Positions 6,443 through 14,246 of a stretch of DNA of 15,537 bases are shown here, piece by piece. The stretch comes from a bacterium (GTDB lineage: Bacteria; Thermosulfidibacterota; Thermosulfidibacteria; Thermosulfidibacterales; Thermosulfidibacteraceae), in assembly GCA_027037155.1 (NCBI GenBank), contig JALWBK010000018.1, positions 1 through 15,537 on the forward strand. The letters are read 5' to 3'. The first letter of the stretch is position 1; each line of letters opens with the position of its first letter. Both the position numbers and the translations under genes were made by a program. The notes beneath the pieces were generated by a model that did not search any database, was not told where the DNA came from, and was given only the letters and a program-made list of their open reading frames with translations.

Positions 6443-7458
6443 GGGAAGTTCTTGAGCAGATAAAGGAGAGGGCAATCTCTGAGCTTTCCAAGTTAGAGGA
6501 CCTGAAGTCGCTAAAGGAGTTCAAGGTAAAGTTTTTGGGTAAAAAGGGAGAGGTCACTCAGCTTGTGAAGCGGCTTAAAGAGGTGGCTCCCGAGGAGAGG
6601 CCTGTAATCGGCAGGCTTATAAACGAGATAAAGCAGCTTCTTGAGAGCAGGATAGCGGAAAAGGAGAAGGAGCTTAAGGAGCTTGAAAAGCAAAGAAGAT
6701 TTGAGAAGGAGAGGATAGACGTAACCCTGCCCGGTCGGTTTCCCGCTTTTGGATTGAAGCATCCCATCGTTCAGGTGATGGAAGAGGTGGTGGACGTTTT
6801 CAGGTCCATGGGCTTTCAGGTGGCTGAGGGTCCGGAGATTGAGGAGGATTACTACAACTTTGAAGCTCTGAATATACCGCCCGATCATCCCGCCAGGGAC
6901 ATGCAGGACACCTTTTACGTTAGCGACAGGGTCCTTTTGAGGACCCACACATCGCCGGTGCAGATAAGGGTTATGAAAAAGTATCCGCTTCCCATAAGGA
7001 TCATAGCACCCGGCAGGGTTTACAGAAGGGACTTTGATGTCTCCCACACCCCTATGTTCCACCAGGTGGAGGGGCTTTTGGTGGATGAGGGGGTTACCTT
7101 TGCCGAGCTGAAGGGCACCCTTCAGGAGTTTGCAAGGCGCATCTTTGGAGAGGAGACGAAGGTAAGGTTTCGCCCCAGTTTCTTCCCCTTTACCGAGCCC
7201 AGCGCCGAGATGGACATAGGCTGTGTTATATGTGGTGGTGAGGGTTGCAGGGTGTGCAAAGGCACCGGATGGTTGGAGATTCTGGGATGCGGCATGGTGG
7301 ATCCCGAGGTTTTCAAGAGCGTGGGGTACGATACGGAGAAAGTGACGGGCTACGCCTTTGGCTTGGGCGTTGAAAGAATAGCTATGCTTAAGTTTGGTAT
7401 AGACGATATAAGGCTCTTTTTTGAGAATGATTTGCGCTTTCTTTCTCAATTTGTGTGA
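6439..7458 (+). CDS. pheS: phenylalanyl-tRNA synthetase alpha subunit
   Basis: PheS carries the class II catalytic core that charges tRNA-Phe, as a heterotetramer with PheT. Residues 1-90 form the N-terminal coiled coil that grips tRNA (charged, with LESRIAEKEKELKELEKQ). The core shows HPARDMQDTFY (150-160), motif 2 with PGRVYRRDFDVSHTPMFHQVEG (191-212) and motif 3 with YAFGLGVERIAMLKFG (305-320). A cluster of four cysteines (262, 265, 270, 273) in CVICGGEGCRVCKGTGW resembles a zinc-binding insertion found in a number of bacterial PheS proteins. Length 339 is typical. The start overlaps the ktrA-like stop (ATGA), and pheT follows after 12 nt. Confidence 0.97.
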   Translation: MREVLEQIKERAISELSKLEDLKSLKEFKVKFLGKKGEVTQLVKRLKEVAPEERPVIGRLINEIKQLLESRIAEKEKELKELEKQRRFEKERIDVTLPGRFPAFGLKHPIVQVMEEVVDVFRSMGFQVAEGPEIEEDYYNFEALNIPPDHPARDMQDTFYVSDRVLLRTHTSPVQIRVMKKYPLPIRIIAPGRVYRRDFDVSHTPMFHQVEGLLVDEGVTFAELKGTLQEFARRIFGEETKVRFRPSFFPFTEPSAEMDIGCVICGGEGCRVCKGTGWLEILGCGMVDPEVFKSVGYDTEKVTGYAFGLGVERIAMLKFGIDDIRLFFENDLRFLSQFV

Positions 7459-7470
7459 GGGGGCGGTGAG

Positions 7471-9864
7471 TTGAGGGTTCTCTGGAGTGTTCTTAGGCGT
7501 TTTGTTGATGTTTCTGGGCTTGATCCCCAGGAAGTGGCGGACAGACTTACTATGTCCGGGCTTGAGGTGGAGGGGGTTGAGTACTTGGGTGAAGCGCTGA
7601 AAAACTGTGTTGTGGCAAAGATTGTGGAGGTGAAGCCCCATCCTGAGAGCAATAAATTGAAGGTTTTGAAAGTTAGCGATGGCTTATCCCACTACAGTGT
7701 GGTTTGTGGTGCTCCCAATGTTGGCGAGGGGATGAATGTGGCTTTGGCGCTGCCTGGTGCCTCTTTGCCCAATGGGGTGCGTGTTGAGGCGGCGGATATC
7801 AGAGGCGTGCGTTCCGAGGGAATGCTCCTTTCGGAGATAGAGCTGGATTTGGTTGAGGAGACGTGGGGGATACTGGAGCTTCCTGAGGAAGCGAAGCCCG
7901 GGGATCCTCTTGCTAAGTGGGTTTACATGGATGATTACGTGCTTGAGGTCTCTCCTACTCCCAACAGGGGTGATTGTTTTGGCGTTCTTGGTGTTGCAAG
8001 GGAGGTGGCGGCTGTTTTCGGAAGAGGGCTTACCTATCCCGAGGTGGGCTTTCCCGAGGAGCTTGAGGAGGTTGAGAGATACGTTAGCGTAGAGATAGAG
8101 GATTCAGAGCTTTGCCCGAGGTATACGGCGAGGTACATTGAGGGAGTTTCGGTGGATGAGTCTCCCCTTTGGCTCAAGGTTGCTGTGAAGGCCTTCGGTA
8201 TGAGGCCCATTTCCAACGTGGTTGATGTGACTAATTACGTGCTTATGGAGGTGGGACACCCCCTTCATGCCTTTGACTTTGACCGCCTGAAAGAGGGAAG
8301 GATTATTGTTAGGCGGGCTAAAGAGGGAGAGTACATAGTCACCCTTGATGGGGAGTACAGGGAGCTTACGTCGGATATACTGGTGATAGCCGATGGACAA
8401 AGACCTGTGGCTGTAGCTGGTATCATGGGTGGTGCAAACTCAGAGGTTGCAAGATCCACAACCAAGGTGCTGTTGGAGAGCGCCTACTTTGATCCTGTCA
8501 ACATAAGGAGAAGCTCAAAGAAATTGGGCCTTTCCACCGAGGCGTCCAAGCGCTTTGAGAGAGGGACGGATATAGAGGGATTGGTGTACGCCTTAAACAG
8601 AGCCACCCAGCTCATAGTGGAGGTGGCGGGAGGTAGTGTGGCAAAGGGCGTGTACGATGTCTATCCAAGGCCCTTGGAGAAGCCAAAAGTCTATGTGTCC
8701 TTTGACAAGGTGAACTCCCTTTTGGGGGTGGATGTTCCTGCTGAGGATGTGTGTGGGATACTGAAGCGCTTGGAGTTTTCCGTAAAGCGTGAAGGTGAGG
8801 GTGTTGAGGTTGAGGTGCCGTACTTCAGGATGCTTGATGTGACAAGGGATGTGGACGTTGTGGAAGAGGTGGCAAGGATCTGGGGGTACGATAGGATACC
8901 TTCTGTTATGCCTGCCCAACCCATTCCCCACTACGTTGTGGAGTCGGAGTACTTCTTTGTTGAGAAAGTTAGGGACTATGCCGTGCATTGTGGGCTTACA
9001 GAGGCCATATCTTACAGCTTTATAAATCCCACACTTTACGATGCCTTAAAGATTCCAGAGGGTGATGCCAGAAGAAGCTTTGTGAAGCTGCTCAATCCCA
9101 TAAGTGAAGAGATGTCTGTTATGCGCACCACACTGCTACCGGGGCTTTTGGTTTCGGTTGGCAATAACCACAGGGTGAGGGTCTTTGATACGGCCCTGTT
9201 TGAGGTGGGTAGAGTCTTCTTTAAGAGGGAAGAGATAGAGGAGCGTCTTCGTTTCGGTTTTGTTTTTACCGGTAGCACCCCGGGGCATTGGCAGAGTAAG
9301 CCCAGAAAGTACGACTTCTACGATGCCAAGGGGGTTCTTGAGTACTTGGCGATGCGTTTAGGTGTTTGCTTCTCCTTTGTGCCTTCTAAAGAGCCCTTCC
9401 TTCACCCCGGGCAGGCGGCGGATGTGATTTACGAGGACAGGGTTGTTGGGTACGTTGGTGTGTTGCATCCTGATGTGGTGGAAACCCTTGAGCTCAGAGC
9501 CCCCGTGATTGCGGGGGAGCTGGATCTTGAGACCTTTAAGCGTTTGGAAAAAAGGGTGAGTTATCAGCCCATCTCAAGGTACCCCGAAACGACCAGGGAT
9601 CTGTCCTTTATCATTCCCAAGACCGTATCCTACGATGAGGTGAAGAGGGTGGTTCTTGAGGACTGTCCAGAGGAGCTGGTGCAGGTGAAACTCATTGACG
9701 TTTACGAGGGCGAGCCCATTGAAGAGGGCAAGGTGAGCATGACGCTCTCCTTTGTCTTTGTGTCCAGGCACAGGACCCTTTCAGATGAGGAGGTGGACGA
9801 GCTCTTCTGGTCCATTGCTAAACGGCTTGAAGAGAAGCTACCTGTTGTTATCAGAGGAAAGTGA
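7471..9864 (+). CDS. pheT: phenylalanyl-tRNA synthetase beta subunit
   Basis: The non-catalytic partner of PheS, 797 residues, complete. Domains in order: an N-terminal helix (LRVLWSVLRRFVDV); an EMAPII-like tRNA-binding domain at about 40-150 (KIVEVKPHPESNKLKV, CGAPNV, RGVRSEGML); the B3/B4 editing domain at about 205-390 (RPISNVVDVTNYVLME, HPLHAFD, GIMGG, LSTEASKRFERGTD); the B5 domain at about 405-475 with acidic metal-binding residues near the end (VDVVEEVARIWGYD); a catalytic-like domain; and a C-terminal FDX-ACB anticodon-binding domain from about 702 (SRYPETTRDLSF) to the end. The start codon is TTG 7471, preceded by a G-rich site (GGGGGCGGTGAG). The nearby GTG 7466 is out of frame and runs into TGA, so TTG is the credible start. 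Confidence 0.97.
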   Translation: MRVLWSVLRRFVDVSGLDPQEVADRLTMSGLEVEGVEYLGEALKNCVVAKIVEVKPHPESNKLKVLKVSDGLSHYSVVCGAPNVGEGMNVALALPGASLPNGVRVEAADIRGVRSEGMLLSEIELDLVEETWGILELPEEAKPGDPLAKWVYMDDYVLEVSPTPNRGDCFGVLGVAREVAAVFGRGLTYPEVGFPEELEEVERYVSVEIEDSELCPRYTARYIEGVSVDESPLWLKVAVKAFGMRPISNVVDVTNYVLMEVGHPLHAFDFDRLKEGRIIVRRAKEGEYIVTLDGEYRELTSDILVIADGQRPVAVAGIMGGANSEVARSTTKVLLESAYFDPVNIRRSSKKLGLSTEASKRFERGTDIEGLVYALNRATQLIVEVAGGSVAKGVYDVYPRPLEKPKVYVSFDKVNSLLGVDVPAEDVCGILKRLEFSVKREGEGVEVEVPYFRMLDVTRDVDVVEEVARIWGYDRIPSVMPAQPIPHYVVESEYFFVEKVRDYAVHCGLTEAISYSFINPTLYDALKIPEGDARRSFVKLLNPISEEMSVMRTTLLPGLLVSVGNNHRVRVFDTALFEVGRVFFKREEIEERLRFGFVFTGSTPGHWQSKPRKYDFYDAKGVLEYLAMRLGVCFSFVPSKEPFLHPGQAADVIYEDRVVGYVGVLHPDVVETLELRAPVIAGELDLETFKRLEKRVSYQPISRYPETTRDLSFIIPKTVSYDEVKRVVLEDCPEELVQVKLIDVYEGEPIEEGKVSMTLSFVFVSRHRTLSDEEVDELFWSIAKRLEEKLPVVIRGK

Positions 9865-9886
9865 TACTTTTTAGGAGGTGTGTGAG

Positions 9887-10309
9887 ATGGCTGTGGAGAG
9901 AACCCTTGCCATAATCAAACCCGATGCGGTGGAGAGGAACCTCATCGGCGAGATAGTGGCTGAGATTGAAAAGAGCGGTCTGAAGATAAGAGCCATGAAG
10001 ATGATTCATCTGAGCAAGAAGCAGGCGGAGGGCTTTTACTACGTTCACAGGGAGAAGCCCTTCTTTGACAGCTTGACCGATTACATGTCCTCAGGTCCCA
10101 TAGTGGTCATGGTTCTTGAGGGGGAAAACGCCATTGAGCGCTGGAGAAAGCTCATGGGAGCTACAAATCCGGAGCAGGCAGAGGAGGGAACCATAAGGAA
10201 GCGCTTCGGGTTGAACATTGAGAGGAACTCCGTTCACGGCTCTGACTCTCCCGAGTCTGCCAAGTATGAGATTGCGTACTTTTTCAATAGCTTAGAAATA
10301 GTGGGTTAG
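9887..10309 (+). CDS. ndk: nucleoside diphosphate kinase
   Basis: Ndk transfers the gamma phosphate of ATP to nucleoside diphosphates through a phosphohistidine. With start ATG 9887 the protein has 140 residues, as usual. Visible are [18 protein letters not shown] (4-21), the conserved GATNP (91-95), GTIRKRFG (101-108) and the active-site NSVHGSDSP with His117. The start is chosen because AGGAGGTG (9873-9880) stands six nt before it; an in-frame GTG at 9878 falls inside that ribosome site. It lies 22 nt after pheT and 2 nt before aroE, within the operon. Confidence 0.97.
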   Translation: MAVERTLAIIKPDAVERNLIGEIVAEIEKSGLKIRAMKMIHLSKKQAEGFYYVHREKPFFDSLTDYMSSGPIVVMVLEGENAIERWRKLMGATNPEQAEEGTIRKRFGLNIERNSVHGSDSPESAKYEIAYFFNSLEIVG

Positions 10310-10311
10310 CC

Positions 10312-11175
10312 TTGAAGCACTCTGTGGTTGTTTCTGGAAAGTCAAAGGTTTTAGGGGTGGTGGGAAACCCTGTCTCCCACTCCCTTTCCCCGCTTATACA
10401 CAACTATGTTTACAGCCTTTTGGGTATAGATGCTGTTTATATCCCTATAGAGGCCAAAGAGGCTTACATTGAGGAGGTTTTGTCCGGTCTTTGTTTCATG
10501 ACCAATGTGATAGGCTTCAACGTGACTATTCCCTTTAAAGAGAGGGTACTCAGGCTTATGGATATGAACTCTGAAGAGGCCAACGCCATAGGCGCCGTAA
10601 ATACGGTAAAGAGGGGGGAGGATAAGCTTATCGGCTACAATACCGACTGGAAGGGCTTTGTGGAAAGCCTGAGGGTTAACGGCGTTGAAAGGGTAAACTC
10701 TGCTCTCGTGGTGGGGGCAGGTGGCGCTTCTAAGGCGGTGGCTTACGGGCTTATCAGAATGGGAGTAGAAAGGCTCTTTGTTACCAACAGAAACCCCACG
10801 CACCTTGAGATGTTCTTGGAAAGATTCCCTTCCTTTCAGCCGGTGAGGTGGGATCAGGACGAGATATCCAAGGTGCTTCCCGATGTGGACTTGGTGGTGA
10901 ACACCACTTCGTTGGGTATGGATGGGGTATCTTTTCCTCCTGTGGACTTGGAAAGACTCAAAAAGAGCGCTGTGATTTACGACTTGATATACCGTCCCGC
11001 AAAGACACCCTTTTTGAGGTGGGCTGAAGAGATGGGGCTTAAGGCGGTGAACGGACTGGATATGCTCATCCTTCAGGCGCTTTACGCTGTGGAGATATGG
11101 TTTGGTAAAGTTGTGGACTTTGAGCAGGTGAGGGATTACGTACATCAGATGGGGGGAAGTAATGGGCAGGCTTAA
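10312..11175 (+). CDS. aroE: shikimate dehydrogenase (NADP+)
   Basis: AroE reduces 3-dehydroshikimate to shikimate for aromatic amino-acid synthesis. In the 287-residue protein the substrate domain has GNPVSHSLSPLIHN (18-31), FNVTIPFK with catalytic Lys76, and YNTDWKGF with catalytic Asp112. The Rossmann domain has VVGAGGASKA (133-142) and TNRNP, where Asn-Arg after the second strand fits NADPH. NTTSLGMDG, YDLIYRPAKTPF and the C-terminal NGLDMLILQA complete the signature. The start is set at TTG 10312, two bases after ndk; the ribosome site is weak, and GTG 10324 is an alternative. Either leaves all motifs intact. Its last 14 nt overlap cobO in another frame. Aromatic synthesis next to the Phe-tRNA synthetase genes is suggestive but may be fortuitous. 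Confidence 0.95.
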   Translation: MKHSVVVSGKSKVLGVVGNPVSHSLSPLIHNYVYSLLGIDAVYIPIEAKEAYIEEVLSGLCFMTNVIGFNVTIPFKERVLRLMDMNSEEANAIGAVNTVKRGEDKLIGYNTDWKGFVESLRVNGVERVNSALVVGAGGASKAVAYGLIRMGVERLFVTNRNPTHLEMFLERFPSFQPVRWDQDEISKVLPDVDLVVNTTSLGMDGVSFPPVDLERLKKSAVIYDLIYRPAKTPFLRWAEEMGLKAVNGLDMLILQALYAVEIWFGKVVDFEQVRDYVHQMGGSNGQA

Positions 11176-11695
11176 AGAGGGCTATGTTCAGGTTTACACG
11201 GGAAACGGTAAGGGCAAGACAACCGCTGCTTTGGGGCTTACCCTCAGGGCTGTGGGTGCGGGCTTGAGGGTTTACATAGCCCAGTTTTTAAAGGGTAGCG
11301 ATTACAGTGAGGTTAAATGTATTAAGGAGAGGTTTTCCGATCTGGTCGCCATAGAGCAGTTTGGAACGCCGAGATTCGTCTCTTCCGGAAGTATCACCGA
11401 TGAAGACTACGAGCTGGCGAAGAAAGCCCTTGAGAAGATAGAAAGTGCCCTTACCTCAGGCGAGTACGATATAGTGATAATGGAAGAGGCCAACGTTGCT
11501 GCCTATTTGGGACTCATCAGTACAGAAGACATTCTGAGGATGATTGATAAAAAGCCTTCCAATGTGGAGCTGGTGATTACGGGCCGTTACGCTCCCGAAG
11601 AGGTGATAGAGAAGGCGGATCTCGTCACCGAGATGAGGGAGGTTAAGCACTACTACACCAAAGGCGTTCAGGCACGGGTTGGCATAGAGAAGTAA
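11162..11695 (+). CDS. cobO: cob(I)yrinic acid a,c-diamide adenosyltransferase
   Basis: CobO/BtuR (CobA type) transfers the adenosyl group of ATP to cob(I)alamin-type corrinoids, making or salvaging adenosylcobalamin. The 177-residue protein opens with VQVYTGNGKGKTTAALG, a P-loop at 14-21 that in this family binds ATP in an inverted orientation. GRYAPEEVIEKADLVTEM (141-158), VKHYYTKGVQAR and the final GIEK are typical. The Walker B-like strand reads DIVIMEEANVA where the family commonly has a version of VILDEINxA, so an Asp-to-Glu change is visible. The start ATG 11162 has GGGGGGAAG just upstream inside aroE and overlaps aroE by 14 nt. It appears to close the long operon; no other corrinoid gene is adjacent. 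Confidence 0.93.
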   Translation: MGRLKEGYVQVYTGNGKGKTTAALGLTLRAVGAGLRVYIAQFLKGSDYSEVKCIKERFSDLVAIEQFGTPRFVSSGSITDEDYELAKKALEKIESALTSGEYDIVIMEEANVAAYLGLISTEDILRMIDKKPSNVELVITGRYAPEEVIEKADLVTEMREVKHYYTKGVQARVGIEK

Positions 11696-11752
11696 GGCGC
11701 TGTATGTCTATAGGGTGCTTTTGGAATGAGGACTTTGAAGATGTGGGTTTGG

Positions 11753-11782
11753 TTGACTATGGGAGAATCAGTATGTTAATAA
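11753..11782 (+). promoter_or_regulatory. possible promoter of the cytochrome gene pair
   Basis: TTGACT (11753-11758) matches the -35 consensus in five of six bases. Eighteen bases later comes TAATAA (11777-11782), preceded by a TGT extended -10 motif. Transcription would start near 11789, about 20 nt before the cytochrome start codon. The -10 itself matches only weakly, but this separates the cytochromes from the housekeeping operon. Confidence 0.4.
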
Positions 11783-11810
11783 AAGCACAAATTTGGTTAG
11801 GGGGCTATGG

Positions 11811-12911
11811 ATGAGGTGGGGATTACTTAAAATTCTGGTGGTGCTATGTCTTGGTCTTGCCCTTTGTGCTTTTGAAGTGGGGACCGTATGGGCTGTGAGT
11901 AATGAGGATTGTTTGGAATGCCATGGGGATCCGGACTTTTCTACCGAGCTGCCTAACGGCAAGGTGAGATCCCTCTATGTAAATCCTGATAGGTTTAAGG
12001 CTTCTGTCCACGGCGTTAACGAGGTGTCCTGTACAGATTGTCACGCAGACTTGTCGGAGCTGGATTACGACAAGGATGTGCCTCACAAGGTTCCGGCCGC
12101 TCCTGTAAGTTGTGGAGACTGTCACGATGAGGAGCAGAGTGCTTATGAGAGTAGTGTCCACGCAAGCTTTAGAAAACAGGGGAAGAAGACAGCTCCTTAC
12201 TGTTTCAACTGCCATGATTACCACTACACAAAGCATCTTGAAGCTTTAACTGTTGAGGAAAGAGCAGATAAGTTTTGTTTGAAATGTCATGATCCTATGA
12301 AGATTCATGCGTGGCTTCCTGAAAAGAAGCTACACTTTAAGCATGTTGGATGTTCGGTGTGTCACGCTCCTGAGACTGGAGGAGAGGTTGCTCTTAGGTT
12401 GTATGACGTTGCAAAAGGTGAGTTCCTGTCTGGAGAGAAGCTCCTGAAGGTTCTTAAAGTTGATTACGATAACTTTGCCAAGCACTTTGACAAGGATGGC
12501 GATGGAAAGTTTAGCGCAGATGAGCTTAGCCAGCTTGTTAAGGTTCTAAGGAAGAACAAGATACATGCTGTGGTTAGGGGTGAGTTTGTGGTTAAATATG
12601 ATCCTTCCCTTCATGCTATTGTAAAGGACAAGGCAGTGAAGGACTGTGATGCTTGCCATTCCGCCAATTCCTCGTTCATGCAGAAGGTTTACTTGGTAGT
12701 TTCTAAGAAAGACGGAACGGCTGCTAAATATCCTGTTGATAATAAAGCACTTTCTTCTATATATGTTTCTGATTTCTATGCTATCAACGCAAATAGGGTG
12801 CCTTGGCTGGACATTATAGGTGTTTTGATAGTGCTTGGTGGTGTGGCTTTTGCGGGAGGCCATGGTACCTTGAGGCTGTTGACAATACCCCTTAGGAGGA
12901 AGGACAAATGA
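11811..12911 (+). CDS. seven-haem periplasmic cytochrome c with EF-hand and C-terminal membrane anchor
   Basis: Start ATG 11811 is chosen because TTAGGGGG (11798-11804) lies six nt upstream; the longer in-frame TTG 11793 would put that site inside the gene. The 366-residue protein begins with a signal peptide (MRW, a hydrophobic stretch to about 26, then VWA). Seven CXXCH haem sites follow, at Cys34, 74, 101, 131, 156, 181 and 279. Between haems six and seven lies an insertion with a textbook EF-hand loop, [12 protein letters not shown] (227-238), with ligands at positions 1, 3, 5, 9 and 12, flanked by helix-like segments. A single transmembrane helix (about 333-352) anchors the C-terminus and is followed by a basic cytoplasmic tail. 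Its stop overlaps the cytochrome b start. The best reading is a periplasmic electron-relay subunit of a quinone-linked complex; donor and acceptor are not evident. Both cytochrome genes look more AT-rich than the operon to the left. Confidence 0.88.
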   Translation: MRWGLLKILVVLCLGLALCAFEVGTVWAVSNEDCLECHGDPDFSTELPNGKVRSLYVNPDRFKASVHGVNEVSCTDCHADLSELDYDKDVPHKVPAAPVSCGDCHDEEQSAYESSVHASFRKQGKKTAPYCFNCHDYHYTKHLEALTVEERADKFCLKCHDPMKIHAWLPEKKLHFKHVGCSVCHAPETGGEVALRLYDVAKGEFLSGEKLLKVLKVDYDNFAKHFDKDGDGKFSADELSQLVKVLRKNKIHAVVRGEFVVKYDPSLHAIVKDKAVKDCDACHSANSSFMQKVYLVVSKKDGTAAKYPVDNKALSSIYVSDFYAINANRVPWLDIIGVLIVLGGVAFAGGHGTLRLLTIPLRRKDK

Positions 12912-13531
12912 AAAGGATATACCTGCATCCGCTGCCTGTAAGAATATGGCATTGGATTCATGCTGCTTGTATAGTTCTTTTGGTTTTGTCTGGCATTCAG
13001 ATAAGGTATGCAGATCACATCCATTTCATGTCTCTTAAAGATGCGGTGAACTTTCACAACATAATTGGAATTATTGTATCAATTGATTTCCTTTTGTGGT
13101 TTGGCTACTACGTTTTTACTGGTAAGATAAAAACCTATTTCCCTACTGCTGAGGAGATACTTCACGGTGCTATAAGACAGATAAGGTACTATGGGTACGG
13201 TATTTTCAAGGGTGAGCCTAATCCCTTTCATCCCACTCCTGATAACAAGTTCAATCCTCTTCAGAAAGGAGCTTATATGACTATTATGTTGGTTCTTTTG
13301 CCCCTTCAGATTGTGACAGGTATTATTCTGTTGGATGTTGAAAAATGGAGTTATATAGTTGATTTCTTGGGTGGTATTAAGGTGGTAGATGCTATTCATG
13401 TGTTGCTTTTCTTCTTCTTCGCGTCCTTTATAATTGCTCACTTTTACCTTGCAACCTTAGGACACACTCCACTTGCCCACTTCAAAGCTATGATTACCGG
13501 TTGGGAAGAGGAACCTGAGGAGCATCATTGA
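12908..13531 (+). CDS. dihaem membrane cytochrome b (HydC/FdnI, PF01292-like)
   Basis: A 207-residue membrane protein with four predicted helices (about 15-33, 48-70, 121-143, 160-184). Histidines sit where FdnI/HydC-type cytochromes b bind two haems: His15 or His18 in RIWHWIH, His50 in VNFHN, and His164 and His178, fourteen residues apart in the last helix, the same spacing as in E. coli FdnI. Such subunits exchange electrons between a partner protein and the quinone pool. The loop between helices two and three is long and charged (about 71-120), and the tail ends EEEPEEHH. Its ATG overlaps the stop of the seven-haem cytochrome (ATGA) and is preceded by AGGAGGAAGG, so the two are almost certainly subunits of one complex. 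No dehydrogenase or hydrogenase catalytic subunit is adjacent. Confidence 0.9.
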   Translation: MKRIYLHPLPVRIWHWIHAACIVLLVLSGIQIRYADHIHFMSLKDAVNFHNIIGIIVSIDFLLWFGYYVFTGKIKTYFPTAEEILHGAIRQIRYYGYGIFKGEPNPFHPTPDNKFNPLQKGAYMTIMLVLLPLQIVTGIILLDVEKWSYIVDFLGGIKVVDAIHVLLFFFFASFIIAHFYLATLGHTPLAHFKAMITGWEEEPEEHH

Positions 13532-13545
13532 AGTGATGGGTGCAC

Positions 13546-13578
13546 AACGGGTGGTTGAGTATTCCTCAGCCACCCGTT
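13546..13578. terminator. strong hairpin between convergent cytochrome b and ABC genes
   Basis: AACGGGTGG (13546-13554) pairs perfectly with CCACCCGTT (13570-13578). A T-G wobble and TGAG/CTCA extend the stem to 14 pairs around a 5-nt loop. Rightward it is followed by TATTTG, a modest U-tract, so it fits an intrinsic terminator for the cytochromes. Leftward there is no T-run. The right arm contains the stop codon and last codons of the ABC gene, so it must also serve as coding sequence. Confidence 0.7.
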
Positions 13579-14246
13579 ATTTGAGACCATTCTGTGAGGT
13601 TGTTTGCTATCCTGTCTGTTTGATGTAGATCGTGTGTAATTATAAGCACTGTGATTTCCGGGGTTAGCCCTGTCAAAAGCTTTTCAAGATGGTGGGTCGC
13701 TTTTTTATCTAAGGCTGAGGTTGGCTCGTCTAAAAGCAGGGCTTCTGGATTTAGGGCCAGGGCTCTGGCTATGCAGAGCCTTTGTATCTGGCCCCCTGAG
13801 AGGGTTAAAGGGCTTTCGCTAAACCTGTCTTTGACCTCATCCCAAAGATAGGCCATCTTGAGGCTTCTTTCCACTATGTCCTCTTTCTCGTCCTCTTTGA
13901 GCTTTATGCCATTTAGGGTGTAGCCAGCAAGCACGTTTTCTCTGATGTTCATGTCAGGGAATGGAGTGGGTTTCTGCGAAACCATGACGATCTCTCTTCT
14001 CAACTGTGAGGGCTTGAAGTGATAAATGTCTCTTCCTTTAAACAGTATCCTTCCTTTTATTTTAGCGTTGGGAAAGAGTTGGTGAAGTCTGTTTATGCAC
14101 CGTAGCAGTGTGGTTTTTCCGCATCCTGAGGGTCCCATGATGGCGGTGATTTTCCCTTTTGGTATAGTGAGGTTTACGTTTTTGAGTATCCATCTGTCCT
14201 GGAATCCTGCCCATAGGTTTTCGACGACGATGATAGGCTCACTCAT
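13566..14246 (-). CDS. PstB-like ABC transporter ATP-binding protein with short C-terminus
   Basis: A 226-residue ABC ATPase. Walker A is GPSGCGKT (38-45), the Q-loop is in MVSQKPTPFP (Gln91), the signature LSGGQ (149-153) is followed by IQRLCIARAL, Walker B is LLDEPTSALD (171-180) and the H-loop is ITHDLHQTDR (His205). NRLHQLFPNAKIKG, the DIY motif, QKPTPFP and LWDEVKDRFSESP are characteristic of PstB, the phosphate-importer ATPase. PstB usually has about 250 residues and continues well beyond the H-loop; here the chain stops 21 residues after His205, and the last codons lie inside the hairpin at 13546-13578. No pstS, pstC, pstA or phoU is adjacent, so the substrate is open. The start ATG 14246 overlaps the mscS-like stop by 8 nt (ATGAGTGA), indicating coupled translation. 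Confidence 0.88.
   Translation of the reverse strand: MSEPIIVVENLWAGFQDRWILKNVNLTIPKGKITAIMGPSGCGKTTLLRCINRLHQLFPNAKIKGRILFKGRDIYHFKPSQLRREIVMVSQKPTPFPDMNIRENVLAGYTLNGIKLKEDEKEDIVERSLKMAYLWDEVKDRFSESPLTLSGGQIQRLCIARALALNPEALLLDEPTSALDKKATHHLEKLLTGLTPEITVLIITHDLHQTDRIANNLTEWSQITGG

Noticed and set aside
6511..7641. A 376-codon open frame on the minus strand opposite pheS
   Set aside because: It is antisense to a certain gene, has no recognisable domain and no ribosome site; it arises from the codon bias of pheS.
10351..11145. A 264-codon open frame on the minus strand opposite aroE
   Set aside because: It is the mirror of aroE; the product is rich in His and Pro and matches no family I know.
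4400..11695. A cobalamin gene cluster formed by the phosphatase (CobC-like) and cobO
   Set aside because: The two are 6 kb apart, on opposite strands, with unrelated genes between; the phosphatase cannot be assigned to alpha-ribazole phosphate from motifs alone.
11694..11722. Possible terminator after cobO (AAGGCGC pairing with GTGCTTT, then T)
   Set aside because: The stem has two wobble pairs in seven and a 14-nt loop; too weak to call.
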